This document shows, piece after piece, positions 8,376-15,921 of a DNA stretch of 32,006 bases (within the stretch, counting starts at the first letter, position 1; each line of letters opens with the position of its first letter). Below the pieces are notes generated by a model. It did no database searches, was not told the DNA's origin, and saw only the letters and a list, made by a program, of their open reading frames with translations. The stretch comes from a virus: positions 1-32,006 of the IMG/VR virus record IMGVR_UViG_3300033141_001098; one strand, written 5' to 3'. The translations under genes and the position numbers were made by a program.

Positions 8376-8994
8376 ATTAGAAAAAAGAATAATCGAGCTA
8401 TCTTACAAGTATGGAGCAACCCACATTGGCTCTTGCCTAGCTAGCGTCAATGTTATCGACAAAATCTATCAAGTCAAGCAGAAAGACGCCCCTTTCATTC
8501 TTAGCAACGGTCACGCCGCCTTAGCCCTTTATGTCGCCCTAGAGAAATGGGAGGGTAAAGACGCTGAGGAACTGTGGAAGAAGCACGGCACGCACCCCAA
8601 CCGTGATTTAGAAGACGGCATTTACTGCTCGACCGGCTCACTCGGTCAAGGAATAACAGTCGGTGTCGGAATGGCACTAGCGGATAGGAAAAACAAGGTG
8701 TATGTCTTGATGAGTGACGGCGAGTGTGCCGAGGGGGCGGTCTGGGAAGCACTACAGGTGGCCGCTAAACAAAAGCTAGAGAACCTCAACATTGCTGTTG
8801 TCTGTAATGGCTACTCCGCTTATGGTCGAGTAGACGTTGATGACTTAGACACAAGGTTGAATACTTTTTATCCAACTCTTTGCTTTAGAACCAATCTCTT
8901 TAATCTGCCGGACTGGATACAGGGACTGGCAGGGCATTACTTGAAATTAGACGAGAAGCAATATAAAGAATTAACCAATGAAAAGACACAATAG
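8368..8994 (+). CDS. Transketolase-like N-terminal (TPP-binding) subunit
   Basis: 208 aa from GTG 8368, with GGAGG 9 nt upstream inside the SDR gene. Motifs of the PP domain are His19, SNGHA (46-50), TGSLGQG (89-95) and the thiamine-diphosphate/metal site SDGE (116-119) running to Asn147; GDG is changed to SDG. It should pair with the next gene to form a split transketolase that transfers a two-carbon ketol unit, as in split transketolases of sugar clusters. At 208 aa it is shorter than typical N subunits (about 270), so the C-terminal part of the domain is reduced. Confidence 0.85.
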   Translation: MNKLEKRIIELSYKYGATHIGSCLASVNVIDKIYQVKQKDAPFILSNGHAALALYVALEKWEGKDAEELWKKHGTHPNRDLEDGIYCSTGSLGQGITVGVGMALADRKNKVYVLMSDGECAEGAVWEALQVAAKQKLENLNIAVVCNGYSAYGRVDVDDLDTRLNTFYPTLCFRTNLFNLPDWIQGLAGHYLKLDEKQYKELTNEKTQ

Positions 8995-9475
8995 CTTTCG
9001 TGGGTATTTTGCCTACGAGTTACACCAGCAGATGAAGAAGAACCCCGACATTCGGGTTATCACGGCGGATTTGGGCTGGGGTATGTTCGACGCTATCAAG
9101 AAAGACTACCCCGACCGCTTCATTAGCGTAGGCGCGGCGGAACAGGCAATGCTCGGCATTAGCGTTGGAATGGCCCTAAAAGGCTTGATACCCTTTTGTT
9201 ATAGCATTACCCCATTTCTGCTTTATCGGCCGTTAGAATGGATAAAGAACTACCTACACCACGAGAACATCGCTGTTAAACTAGTCGGAGCCGGCGTTGG
9301 CAAGGATTACGGTGATGACGGCTTCACCCATTGGTCAGACGAACCATTTAACACCATTATCAATCGCTATCCCAACATTCAGCAATTTTGTCCGGAAAAG
9401 AAAGAGGCTGTGCCGGCAATGGTCAAGGAAATGATAACCAACAAGAAACCGTCATTTATACATTTACACCGATGA
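8978..9475 (+). CDS. Transketolase-like pyrimidine-binding subunit, no C-terminal domain
   Basis: 165 aa, overlapping the N subunit by 17 bp. The PYR-domain hallmark VGAAEQAMLGISVGMAL carries Glu55, which activates the thiamine ring. The protein ends after this domain: the third, transketolase-C domain (about 110-130 aa) is missing. It should form the active site at the interface with the preceding subunit. With an SDR and glycosyltransferases around it, a role in making an unusual sugar is likelier than central carbon flux; this is inference. Confidence 0.85.
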   Translation: MKRHNSFRGYFAYELHQQMKKNPDIRVITADLGWGMFDAIKKDYPDRFISVGAAEQAMLGISVGMALKGLIPFCYSITPFLLYRPLEWIKNYLHHENIAVKLVGAGVGKDYGDDGFTHWSDEPFNTIINRYPNIQQFCPEKKEAVPAMVKEMITNKKPSFIHLHR

Positions 9476-9711
9476 AAAAACTAACAGAGATAGAACAATG
9501 CTATGTAGATACGACAGAGTATCTAAAAAGCATAGGGCTGAACACTTTTCTATACGGTTCCCCTCTTTTACAGATTATACGGTCTGGGGAACTTAAAAAC
9601 AGACATAGATTTGATAAAGAGCTAAACATTGGCTGTTTAGATGAAGATTTAACAGAGAAGATGATAAAAAGGATTAGAAAAGATTATGACAATCCTTTAC
9701 TTTGGCAATAA
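9472..9711 (+). CDS. LicD-like phosphotransferase, N-terminal half
   Basis: 79 aa, ATGA overlap with the previous gene. FLYGSPLL (26-33), then IRSGELKN, then FDKELNIG (47-54) line up with the LicD/FKRP nucleotidyltransferase start (FLxxGTLLG..R.G.....DDDIDIG). The acidic triad is degraded: only some of the expected Asp remain. LicD proteins move phosphocholine or similar groups from CDP-linked donors to glycans. The frame stops at 9711, and the remainder of the fold continues in another frame from 9686. This is either a frameshifted gene, a programmed shift, or two subunits. Confidence 0.6.
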   Translation: MKKLTEIEQCYVDTTEYLKSIGLNTFLYGSPLLQIIRSGELKNRHRFDKELNIGCLDEDLTEKMIKRIRKDYDNPLLWQ

Positions 9712-10003
9712 TGACTCCAAAAATCTTTGGGGAGACAAGGGACTCTTTACTCTATTAGCGCCATTCTTTCTTAAAGATAATCTAAGAGTTGAATATATGG
9801 GGGGCGGTATTTGTAAGACTTGGCCGAAGCGCCATTATGAAAATCTTGGCACCATTGACTACAAGGGTTATACCTTCAACATTCCCAATGACCCAGAGGG
9901 GTGGTTAGAGCATTACTTTGGCTCGGATTGGCGAGAGGAGAACCTAAATTGGCATTGGCAAACTGACGCTAAGAATGTTGAAAAATTAAGTAATGTCTTA
10001 TGA
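9686..10003 (+). CDS. LicD-like phosphotransferase, C-terminal half
   Basis: 105 aa in the next frame, overlapping the N half by 26 bp. The block NIPNDPEGWLEHYFGSDWR (65-83) followed by W.W matches the LicD C-terminal signature (P.....YLe..YGdW). Its ATG could be used by reinitiation, with AAAGGA about 12 nt upstream. The cytidylyltransferase gene starts within its stop (4-bp overlap), and such an enzyme would make a CDP-activated donor. Splitting of the pair is the odd point; the domain identification is moderately sure. Confidence 0.6.
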   Translation: MTILYFGNNDSKNLWGDKGLFTLLAPFFLKDNLRVEYMGGGICKTWPKRHYENLGTIDYKGYTFNIPNDPEGWLEHYFGSDWREENLNWHWQTDAKNVEKLSNVL

Positions 10004-10413
10004 ATAATAAAATTGTTGGATATACAAGTGGTGTTTTTGACCTGTTTCACGTTGGTCATCTAAGGCTCTTGGAGGCTTGTAGGGAGAGGTGCGAAAGCTT
10101 GACGGTGGCCGTTTCTACCGACAAGCTGGTTAAAAGCTATAAAGGCAAAAAGCCAATTATCCCTTTTCACGAGAGGGTGGAGATTGTTGAGAGCCTGTGG
10201 TGTGTTGATAGTGTCATTGCCCAAAACAGTCTTGATAAGTTTAGGGCGTGGGAAAAGCTAAAATATGATATCCTATTTGTTGGCGATGACTGGTTTGGGA
10301 CTGAGAGCTGGAAGGATTACGAGAAGAAGCTAAAGAAACGAGGAGTAGTTGTTGTTTATTTCCCTTACACCAAAGGCATCTCTACCACTAAAATTAGAAA
10401 GAAACTAAGATGA
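10000..10413 (+). CDS. tagD: Glycerol-3-phosphate cytidylyltransferase-like (TagD family)
   Basis: 137 aa, close to TagD (about 130). The HxGH nucleotide-binding motif lies in GVFDLFHVGHL (H17, H20) and the second signature ISTTKIR is at 127-133. LFVGDDWFG and the ERVEIV block also fit. The family reaction is CTP + sn-glycerol-3-phosphate to CDP-glycerol + PPi; ethanolamine-phosphate or other cytidylyltransferases are related alternatives. The adjacent LicD-like genes suggest that the CDP-alcohol is used to decorate a glycan. Overlaps of 4 bp on both sides show one operon. Confidence 0.85.
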   Translation: MNNKIVGYTSGVFDLFHVGHLRLLEACRERCESLTVAVSTDKLVKSYKGKKPIIPFHERVEIVESLWCVDSVIAQNSLDKFRAWEKLKYDILFVGDDWFGTESWKDYEKKLKKRGVVVVYFPYTKGISTTKIRKKLR

Positions 10414-11087
10414 ACGAATCTAAAATAAAACTTAATGGAATTTTTTACCCTTCAGTTGGCGTGAACGGTAATAAAATACCCTTTGACTCTTTATTTATCC
10501 CCTACATCTTCAAGGAAATTTATTTGGAGGGTGTTTATGTTGACATCTTTAACCAAAAGAAAGATATGACTATCCTTGACGTGGGTGCAAATGTGGGAAT
10601 TGTTACCCACTATATGCGCCAGTTTGCTAAAAAGGTATATGCCGTTGAACCATCTCCGGAGCACTTTGAGGCGCTCAAAAAGAACAAGGAGTTTAACAAG
10701 TGGGACAATGTGGAGATTTTTAACCTTGCTCTTGCTGATACCAACGGCAAGATGAACCTTAACATTAATCCTGGCAACCGAACCTGTAATAGTCTTGTTT
10801 TGGACTACAACAAAAACTCCGTCGAGGTTGAAACAATGCGTTTCGATACCTTTATGGAAAAGAATAAGATTAAAGAGGTTGACTTCTGTAAGTTTGATGT
10901 TGAAGGGGCAGAAGATATGATTTTAAGAAGCGAGGGGTTTAAGAAAGTGGCTCACAAGATTAAGGCGATTGAGGTCGAATTTCATTTCCCAAACTGGCAG
11001 GAACTTGTGAAATATATGCTTGAATTAGGCTATACCGCCAGAAGATACGAAAGTAGCGCTATAATAATTTTATTTACTCGGGGCTGA
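10410..11087 (+). CDS. FkbM-family methyltransferase 1
   Basis: 225 aa, SAM-dependent. Motif I ILDVGANVG (55-63), the acidic end of strand 2 in YAVEPS (77-82), and the FkbM signature KFDVEGAE (161-168) are all present. Members methylate hydroxyl groups on sugars or polyketides, so O-methylation of a glycan made by this operon is likely. It shares a 4-bp overlap with tagD and one base with the second FkbM gene. The two FkbM copies differ strongly, so this is not a recent duplication. Confidence 0.88.
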   Translation: MNESKIKLNGIFYPSVGVNGNKIPFDSLFIPYIFKEIYLEGVYVDIFNQKKDMTILDVGANVGIVTHYMRQFAKKVYAVEPSPEHFEALKKNKEFNKWDNVEIFNLALADTNGKMNLNINPGNRTCNSLVLDYNKNSVEVETMRFDTFMEKNKIKEVDFCKFDVEGAEDMILRSEGFKKVAHKIKAIEVEFHFPNWQELVKYMLELGYTARRYESSAIIILFTRG

Positions 11088-11728
11088 TGAAAGATTTATT
11101 TACATTTCCTAATATAAATAAGGGCAGACCACTCGCCATTTCTTATAAAAGAAAGAGGTTCATTGGCGAGGTCATCGTCGGCAACGAATATGGTTTTGTC
11201 TTCGACGACTTGGTAGTGGTTGATATCGGGGCGGGAATTGGCGCTTTCTCTCTTTGGATTTACGACCGAGCCAAACAAATTTACGCTATTGAGCCGGCCA
11301 AAGATGTTCTCGACTGTCTTAACGAGACGGTCAAGGATAACGACCTGACAAAGATAAAAACCTATATGCTGGCAATATCTGACGAGACTTTTCTTGGAAG
11401 AATGAGAGAAGAAGGCGACCCCCATTTAGGGGCATGGCAGATTGACCCACAAGGTAAATACCCGACCGAGATAATGTCTTTAGGCAAGTTTTTTGAGAGA
11501 GAGGGGATTGAACACGCTGATATTGTTAAGATAGACGCCGAGGGAATGGAAGAAAGGATTTTATTAGCCGATGACTTCCCGAAAGATAAGATTAGCACCA
11601 TTATCGGCGAAGACCACGACTTTAGAAAAGAGAAAGACAGACGGTCGTTGAAACCCGCCCTAGACAAAATAGGCTTCGAGTATTTTGAGTGTCCACATCA
11701 TCACTTTATGGGGAGGAAAAGAATATGA
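11087..11728 (+). CDS. FkbM-family methyltransferase 2
   Basis: 213 aa. Motif I VVDIGAGIG (44-52), YAIEP (66-70) and the FkbM signature KIDAEGME (148-155) define the fold. A His/Asp-rich segment (EDHDF, then PHHHF near the C-terminus) may take part in the active site. It probably methylates a different sugar position from its neighbour. The glycosyltransferase that follows starts within its stop codon (ATGA). Confidence 0.88.
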   Translation: MKDLFTFPNINKGRPLAISYKRKRFIGEVIVGNEYGFVFDDLVVVDIGAGIGAFSLWIYDRAKQIYAIEPAKDVLDCLNETVKDNDLTKIKTYMLAISDETFLGRMREEGDPHLGAWQIDPQGKYPTEIMSLGKFFEREGIEHADIVKIDAEGMEERILLADDFPKDKISTIIGEDHDFRKEKDRRSLKPALDKIGFEYFECPHHHFMGRKRI

Positions 11729-12471
11729 AAAAAGAGAAAGTTTGCGCATTTACCTTTGTCTCGGACGACTATTATCAGCCTATTGGCACGCCGAAGATGA
11801 TTAATTCTTTCAAGCGTTTTCACCCTGACATCGACTTGATTGTTTTCCGGCAAGACGTAGTTGACGTAATGTTTAGGAAGTTTGGCTTTCTTAACTGGCT
11901 CAATGCTAAACCCACCTTTGCTAAGCTCTTAGCTGACCAATACGACTTGGTGGTTAATATCGACGCTGATAGTGTTATCTTGGGGCGGTTGGAGTCAGTT
12001 TTAGCTCAAGACTACGAAGTAGGAGCGGCTTGGAACTACAATGACTACGAGAATAGGAAGGTTAAGAATGTTACCGAGAAGATGTTTGTCAATGCTGGCT
12101 TGGTCGCTTCAAGAAAGAAGGAGTTTTGGGATATTTGGGAGAGAGAGAACCAAGAGGCCTACAAGTATGTCTGCGCCGAGAACGATATTCTTAACTTGAT
12201 TTGGTATAACAACACTGCCTTTAACAAAAAGATATTCGATAAGAAAAAAGACTATTACGGGTGTAAGTCGTTAGGGAGAGAAAGAGAGTTTGAGGTTAAA
12301 GATAACAAGGTAATGCTTCGTGGCGAGCAAGTGTTACTTTACCACCACGCTAAAGGGCCAGGAGCAATGCCCAAGCTCCAGTTTGAGAAAATGGGATTTA
12401 ATGATGATGTGGTTAATTATATGAATTTTGTTAGCTCTTATGGAAAGAGCGCTATTTATGGAAATATATGA
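11725..12471 (+). CDS. GT-A type glycosyltransferase
   Basis: 248 aa from ATG 11725 (ATGA overlap with the upstream gene). A hydrophobic strand leads to NIDADSV (78-84), a DxD motif that binds metal and nucleotide-sugar, followed by FVNAGLVASRK, typical of GT8-like enzymes, and a late LYHHAKGPG with the His expected to ligate the metal. It has no membrane segment and acts in the cytosol. Donor and acceptor are unknown. Confidence 0.82.
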   Translation: MKKEKVCAFTFVSDDYYQPIGTPKMINSFKRFHPDIDLIVFRQDVVDVMFRKFGFLNWLNAKPTFAKLLADQYDLVVNIDADSVILGRLESVLAQDYEVGAAWNYNDYENRKVKNVTEKMFVNAGLVASRKKEFWDIWERENQEAYKYVCAENDILNLIWYNNTAFNKKIFDKKKDYYGCKSLGREREFEVKDNKVMLRGEQVLLYHHAKGPGAMPKLQFEKMGFNDDVVNYMNFVSSYGKSAIYGNI

Positions 12472-13259
12472 GCAAGCTTTATAGCGTCTGGACACCACAA
12501 TTCGTTCCCTGGAGTGGTGGCATTCGAGTGCTACACGCTTTTATTGATGCCTTGAGAAAGAAAGGCCAACACGTGCTCGTTAACGCCATTGTCGAAAATC
12601 AAGACGCCATTGCTGTCTATCCCGAACTTGCCCACGGTAACCCACTACAAGCTAATGAGGTAGTGCGGTGGATACTAAGCTGGCCGGGGTTTGTCGGCGG
12701 TGGACCAACTAAGTTTGATAAGACCGACAAGATATTCGTTTTCTCCAAGATTTATAACACCATGGGCGTTGATGACGACCATATTATGTTTCTTCCCGCG
12801 ATTGACATTAACATCTTTCACCAGACTAACTTTGGCAAGAGAACCAAGAAGTGTAAGTATGTCAGCAAGGGGGTTGACCTTCACTTGCCGGAGCTTGAGG
12901 GGGTAGAGGAGCTTCATAAGGAGATGGCGGTTGACCAGCAAGCCCTAGCTGACTACCTTAACGAGTGTGAGGTGCTATATTCCTACGATCCGGCTTCGGC
13001 TATCTTCGAGTGTGCCCGCCTGTGCGGCTGTCGCGTGGTGATTATCCCGCCGAAGAAATACGCTCACTCTAAATATGGTAATATGACCAAGAAAGAGTTT
13101 AGCCAATATGAACCCGGAATGAACGGGATTAGTTGGGGGCTAAAGGAACACAATGAGTTAGACGCTGAGAAGTTTATGAACCACTACATCGATATGATTA
13201 TGGAGTTTGACCGTAAGCTAAATAAGTTTATTGAGATAACGCAAGGGGGTGGGAAATAA
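12468..13259 (+). CDS. GT-B-like glycosyltransferase of a phage/cell-surface type
   Basis: 263 aa. SGGIRVLH (16-23) is the Gly-rich N-terminal loop of GT-B enzymes. YPELAHGNPL and RWILSWPGFVGG (about 51-78), then YSYDPASAIFECARLCGC, are blocks shared by a family often seen beside methyltransferases and LicD genes. Overlaps of 4 bp and 1 bp tie it to its neighbours. It is somewhat short for a complete two-domain GT-B, so the donor domain may be reduced. Confidence 0.72.
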   Translation: MSKLYSVWTPQFVPWSGGIRVLHAFIDALRKKGQHVLVNAIVENQDAIAVYPELAHGNPLQANEVVRWILSWPGFVGGGPTKFDKTDKIFVFSKIYNTMGVDDDHIMFLPAIDINIFHQTNFGKRTKKCKYVSKGVDLHLPELEGVEELHKEMAVDQQALADYLNECEVLYSYDPASAIFECARLCGCRVVIIPPKKYAHSKYGNMTKKEFSQYEPGMNGISWGLKEHNELDAEKFMNHYIDMIMEFDRKLNKFIEITQGGGK

Positions 13260-13411
13260 TGCCTAAAGCAATGGAGAAAAAACTAAAAGCGGAAGCAAGA
13301 AAGAAGTTTCATTCAACCACCAGCGCCAGAGCGAGAAAGTATATTTACGGAGCAATGAGAAAGGTTGGTTGGAAGCCGAAGAAGAGAAAAAAAAGGAGAA
13401 CCAAGAAATGA
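13259..13411 (+). CDS. Small, very basic protein inside the sugar operon
   Basis: 50 aa, about 40 percent Lys/Arg and ending in KKRKKRRTKK. The core RKYIYGAMRKVGWKP resembles small basic phage proteins with a Y.YG..RK.GW pattern, whose function is unknown to me. It starts on the last base of the glycosyltransferase stop and ends inside the next start, so it is genuinely part of the operon. DNA or RNA binding, or packaging with the genome, is plausible from charge alone. Confidence 0.65.
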   Translation: MPKAMEKKLKAEARKKFHSTTSARARKYIYGAMRKVGWKPKKRKKRRTKK

Positions 13412-14523
13412 AGACGATTCGCCTCTTTGCGTTGCCGAGTCACGCCTCTAAGTCGAGAGTCTCTGGCGTTGACTTTTGTAGGATTATCCAACCAATGGAA
13501 CACCTTGACGGCTGGACAGATGGTGAAGTTAAGTTCAAGGTTGATGTCTGGAACATTTACGATAAGAATAAGGCTGACTGGCGCAAGATTGCCAAAGAGT
13601 ATGACATTATTTACCTTAATTATCTTAATCAAGCGTGGGGATTTGCGGCAATGGGTTGTATGGTGAGAAAGTATGGGCGGAAGATGGTAATGGACTTTGA
13701 CGACAACCTCTGGGGTATCTTGCCCGACAACACCGCTTATCAGGTTTATAAGAAAGGAAGTGAGGGGATAAAAGTGATTACCAGTATCGCTAAAGAGGTT
13801 GATTACATTACCTGCACCAATTCCTATTTAAAGAACGCCATTGCCTACAACACGAATAAGAAACACGAACTAATCAGGGTTATGCCCAACTATATCGACC
13901 TCGACCTCTATAAATATCACCCTCGCTTTAAAGATGACCAACAAATTCAACTAGTTCACTTTGGCAGTAGTAGCCACTTTACTAGCCTTCAATCAGAGCA
14001 GTTTAATAAGGGGATAGATAAAATCCTCAAGGAATATCCCAATGTCGTGTTCAAGACAGTCGGTGCCTTTATTCCGAAGTATAAACTGCGTTGGGGAGCT
14101 AGATATTTACACTCTTTTGGGGATACTGATGTGTATAAGTGGATAAAGGGAAGATTTCCGGATGTAATGAAAGAAACAGATATTCTTGTAGCGCCATTAA
14201 CCGAAAATGTCTATAATCGCTGTAAAAGCTCTATTAAATTCTTAGAAGCAAGTAGTGCTAAAAGACCTGGAGTTTGGCAAGATATCCGTCAGTATCAAGA
14301 AGTGGTTAATAACGGCGAGAACGGCTTTCTAGCGCGTGTGTCGCGAGATTGGTATGAAGCGATTAAGAAGCTCATTGACGACAAGGCGTTGAGAAAAGAA
14401 ATGGGCAAACAAGCCTTCAAGACGGTTGAGGATAAGTGGCAGATGAAAGACAATCTTGACCGCTACGGTAATTTCTTCAAAGAGGTTTTTCTTGACAAGA
14501 ATAATAAGATTCACTATAATTAA
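13408..14523 (+). CDS. GT4-like glycosyltransferase
   Basis: 371 aa from ATG 13408 (AAGGAG about 9 nt upstream; an in-frame TTG at 13369 is rejected). Signs of a two-domain GT-B fold are VMDFDDNLW (about 94-102), HFGSSSHF starting the second domain, and KSSIKFLEASSAKRPG (about 274-289), where the donor-binding Glu expected of GT4 enzymes sits. It is the last sugar gene. Its final codons (LDKNNKIHYN) also encode a perfect TTGACA-17-TATAAT promoter for the next block. Confidence 0.85.
   Translation: MKTIRLFALPSHASKSRVSGVDFCRIIQPMEHLDGWTDGEVKFKVDVWNIYDKNKADWRKIAKEYDIIYLNYLNQAWGFAAMGCMVRKYGRKMVMDFDDNLWGILPDNTAYQVYKKGSEGIKVITSIAKEVDYITCTNSYLKNAIAYNTNKKHELIRVMPNYIDLDLYKYHPRFKDDQQIQLVHFGSSSHFTSLQSEQFNKGIDKILKEYPNVVFKTVGAFIPKYKLRWGARYLHSFGDTDVYKWIKGRFPDVMKETDILVAPLTENVYNRCKSSIKFLEASSAKRPGVWQDIRQYQEVVNNGENGFLARVSRDWYEAIKKLIDDKALRKEMGKQAFKTVEDKWQMKDNLDRYGNFFKEVFLDKNNKIHYN
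14492..14520 (+). promoter_or_regulatory. Perfect consensus sigma70 promoter
   Basis: TTGACA (14492-14497), 17-nt spacer, TATAAT (14515-14520), all inside the last codons of the glycosyltransferase gene. The expected start is near 14527. The transcript runs at once into a hairpin and a terminator before reaching ATG 14608. Confidence 0.88.
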
Positions 14524-14526
14524 TAT

Positions 14527-14596
14527 TAAGTAAGCTTTTCGGCTACCATTAGAGTAGCGCGTTGGCTCTCACGACTTTGTTGTGGGAGCTTTTTTT
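14527..14596 (+). ncRNA. About 70-nt leader RNA 1: hairpin plus terminator
   Basis: Hairpin 1 is GCTAC (14542-14546) with GTAGC (14554-14558), 7-nt loop. The second is the terminator listed separately. The plan (consensus promoter, 7-nt-loop hairpin, terminator with T7, then a structural gene) is the same as at 19.45 and 22.27 kb, although sequence identity to those is low. The product may be a short RNA or a conditional leader of the 14608 gene. Confidence 0.7.
14565..14596 (+). terminator. Intrinsic terminator, 8-bp stem plus T7
   Basis: GCTCTCAC (14565-14572) pairs with GTGGGAGC (14582-14589) with one G-U, followed by TTTTTTT (14590-14596). It could end the sugar operon, but it also lies only ~40 nt downstream of the start of its own promoter, so it would attenuate the virion genes. 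Confidence 0.82.
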
Positions 14597-14607
14597 ATTT
14601 ATACAAT

Positions 14608-15906
14608 ATGGGAATATTCAATACACTAGGATATCAACCGTGGCGGATTACTAATCAAGGCTATTCCGGACCAGGACCAAGTGGATATCAAGAGTATGCT
14701 CCAATAACAGCACCAGGGTATCAAGACACCCGAATGACTAGTCAAGGCTATTCCGGACCAGGACCAAGCGGATATCAAGAGTATGCTCCGGTAACAACGG
14801 GGGATGTTCTCGGTGCTTCAACTGGTGGCGATGGAGCCGGTGGCGATACCTTCTTCGATACAGCGGCAAATTATGGCAGGGTCAACGGTCGAGAGACTCG
14901 CGACTACAACGAATACCTGCGAATGACCGGACAACAAGGGGCGGTCGGAAGTGAACCGGCTGGTCCATCAGCAGAAGAACTTGCTCGACAAGCAGAAGAA
15001 GAAAGACGCCGAGCGGCGGAAGAAGAAAGACGCCGATACGAGGCCGAGGTAAGAAGTAACATTGAATCTGGTTATTCTGGTTACTTTGACAAGTTGAACG
15101 CCATGCTTAACGAGGGTTTGCCAGCACAACGAACAGCTCAAGAGGGCATTGCTAGAAGTCAGTATGAACAAGGAGTGGCAGGTCTTGGTTCACAGAGAGA
15201 AGAAGGACTGGGAATGCTTGGTAAACAACGAGAGAGAACGACAGAGAGTCAAGCAAAAAATCTTCGTGATATTGCTGCCAACCTTAGAAATGCCTTTATG
15301 GCTGGAAACATTTACCTCGGTTCACAAGGGGCGGGAGATAGTTCAGCCGCCAACCAATATTCTTATGCTTTGACAAAAATGGGCACTCGCCAAAGAGGAG
15401 ATATAATGAGACAGACGGCTGATATTCAAAGAGAGATTGACGATAGGGAAGCAAAGCTCCAGAATATTTATACTGATGAAGTTAATCGTCTTGCCGCTGA
15501 AAGAGACCAGAAGATAATGGGAGTGGCTCAATGGTTTGCCGAAGCACAAAATCAAATAAGAGAAGCTCAAGGGCGAGGGGAATTAGAAAAGGGCCAAGAC
15601 CTAGCCAGTCTTTCTCAAAACTTGCTCAATGAGGCTATTAATAATTTGAATGCTATTAAACAAGAAGAAGCCAACCGCAGAGGAATGCTCGAAGAATGGG
15701 CGCTTAACAACGCTAAGGGTATCCAGCAGGTAAGAGCCAATATGGGAACAGTTCAAGGATATACTCCGCAGTTGCCTCAAGCCCCAAGAGCAATCGCTGG
15801 TCAACCCCAAATGAGCGCTAGGGGAAACATAACTGTTCCAGGATATGGTTATAACCAAGATGAAGAACGCAAAACCTTATTTAACAATCCATCGTGGTTG
15901 GCATAA
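14608..15906 (+). CDS. Probable internal virion / ejection protein
   Basis: 432 aa. The N-terminus has two tandem 29-residue repeats (residues 8-65) built around GYSGPGPSGYQEYAP. Next is a Glu/Arg/Ala coiled coil (about 125-150, with EERRR twice) and a long helical, Gln-rich region to about 375; the tail is Pro-rich. There are no enzymatic motifs and no signal peptide. This make-up, and its place before a 1171-aa protein and the tail genes, match podovirus inner-core or ejection proteins. There is no SD: the leader is AU-rich after the terminator T-run. Confidence 0.62.
   Translation: MGIFNTLGYQPWRITNQGYSGPGPSGYQEYAPITAPGYQDTRMTSQGYSGPGPSGYQEYAPVTTGDVLGASTGGDGAGGDTFFDTAANYGRVNGRETRDYNEYLRMTGQQGAVGSEPAGPSAEELARQAEEERRRAAEEERRRYEAEVRSNIESGYSGYFDKLNAMLNEGLPAQRTAQEGIARSQYEQGVAGLGSQREEGLGMLGKQRERTTESQAKNLRDIAANLRNAFMAGNIYLGSQGAGDSSAANQYSYALTKMGTRQRGDIMRQTADIQREIDDREAKLQNIYTDEVNRLAAERDQKIMGVAQWFAEAQNQIREAQGRGELEKGQDLASLSQNLLNEAINNLNAIKQEEANRRGMLEEWALNNAKGIQQVRANMGTVQGYTPQLPQAPRAIAGQPQMSARGNITVPGYGYNQDEERKTLFNNPSWLA
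14629..14802 (+). repeat. Two tandem 87-bp coding repeats
   Basis: Units 14629-14715 and 14716-14802 encode 29 aa each. The core GYSGPGPSGYQEYAP is identical in both and nearly identical at DNA level, so the duplication is recent or kept homogeneous. The Gly/Pro/Tyr-rich character suggests an extended, flexible segment. Confidence 0.85.
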
Positions 15907-15921
15907 TAAAGGAGGCTCACA

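Noticed and set aside
11060-11065. TATAAT near the end of the first FkbM gene
   Set aside because: No acceptable -35 hexamer at 16-18 bases and no TGn extension; it lies in an AT-rich codon run.
11084-11110. CTGATGA resembling a hammerhead ribozyme core
   Set aside because: No GAAA block or flanking stems in the needed order; it is the TGA/ATG junction of two genes.
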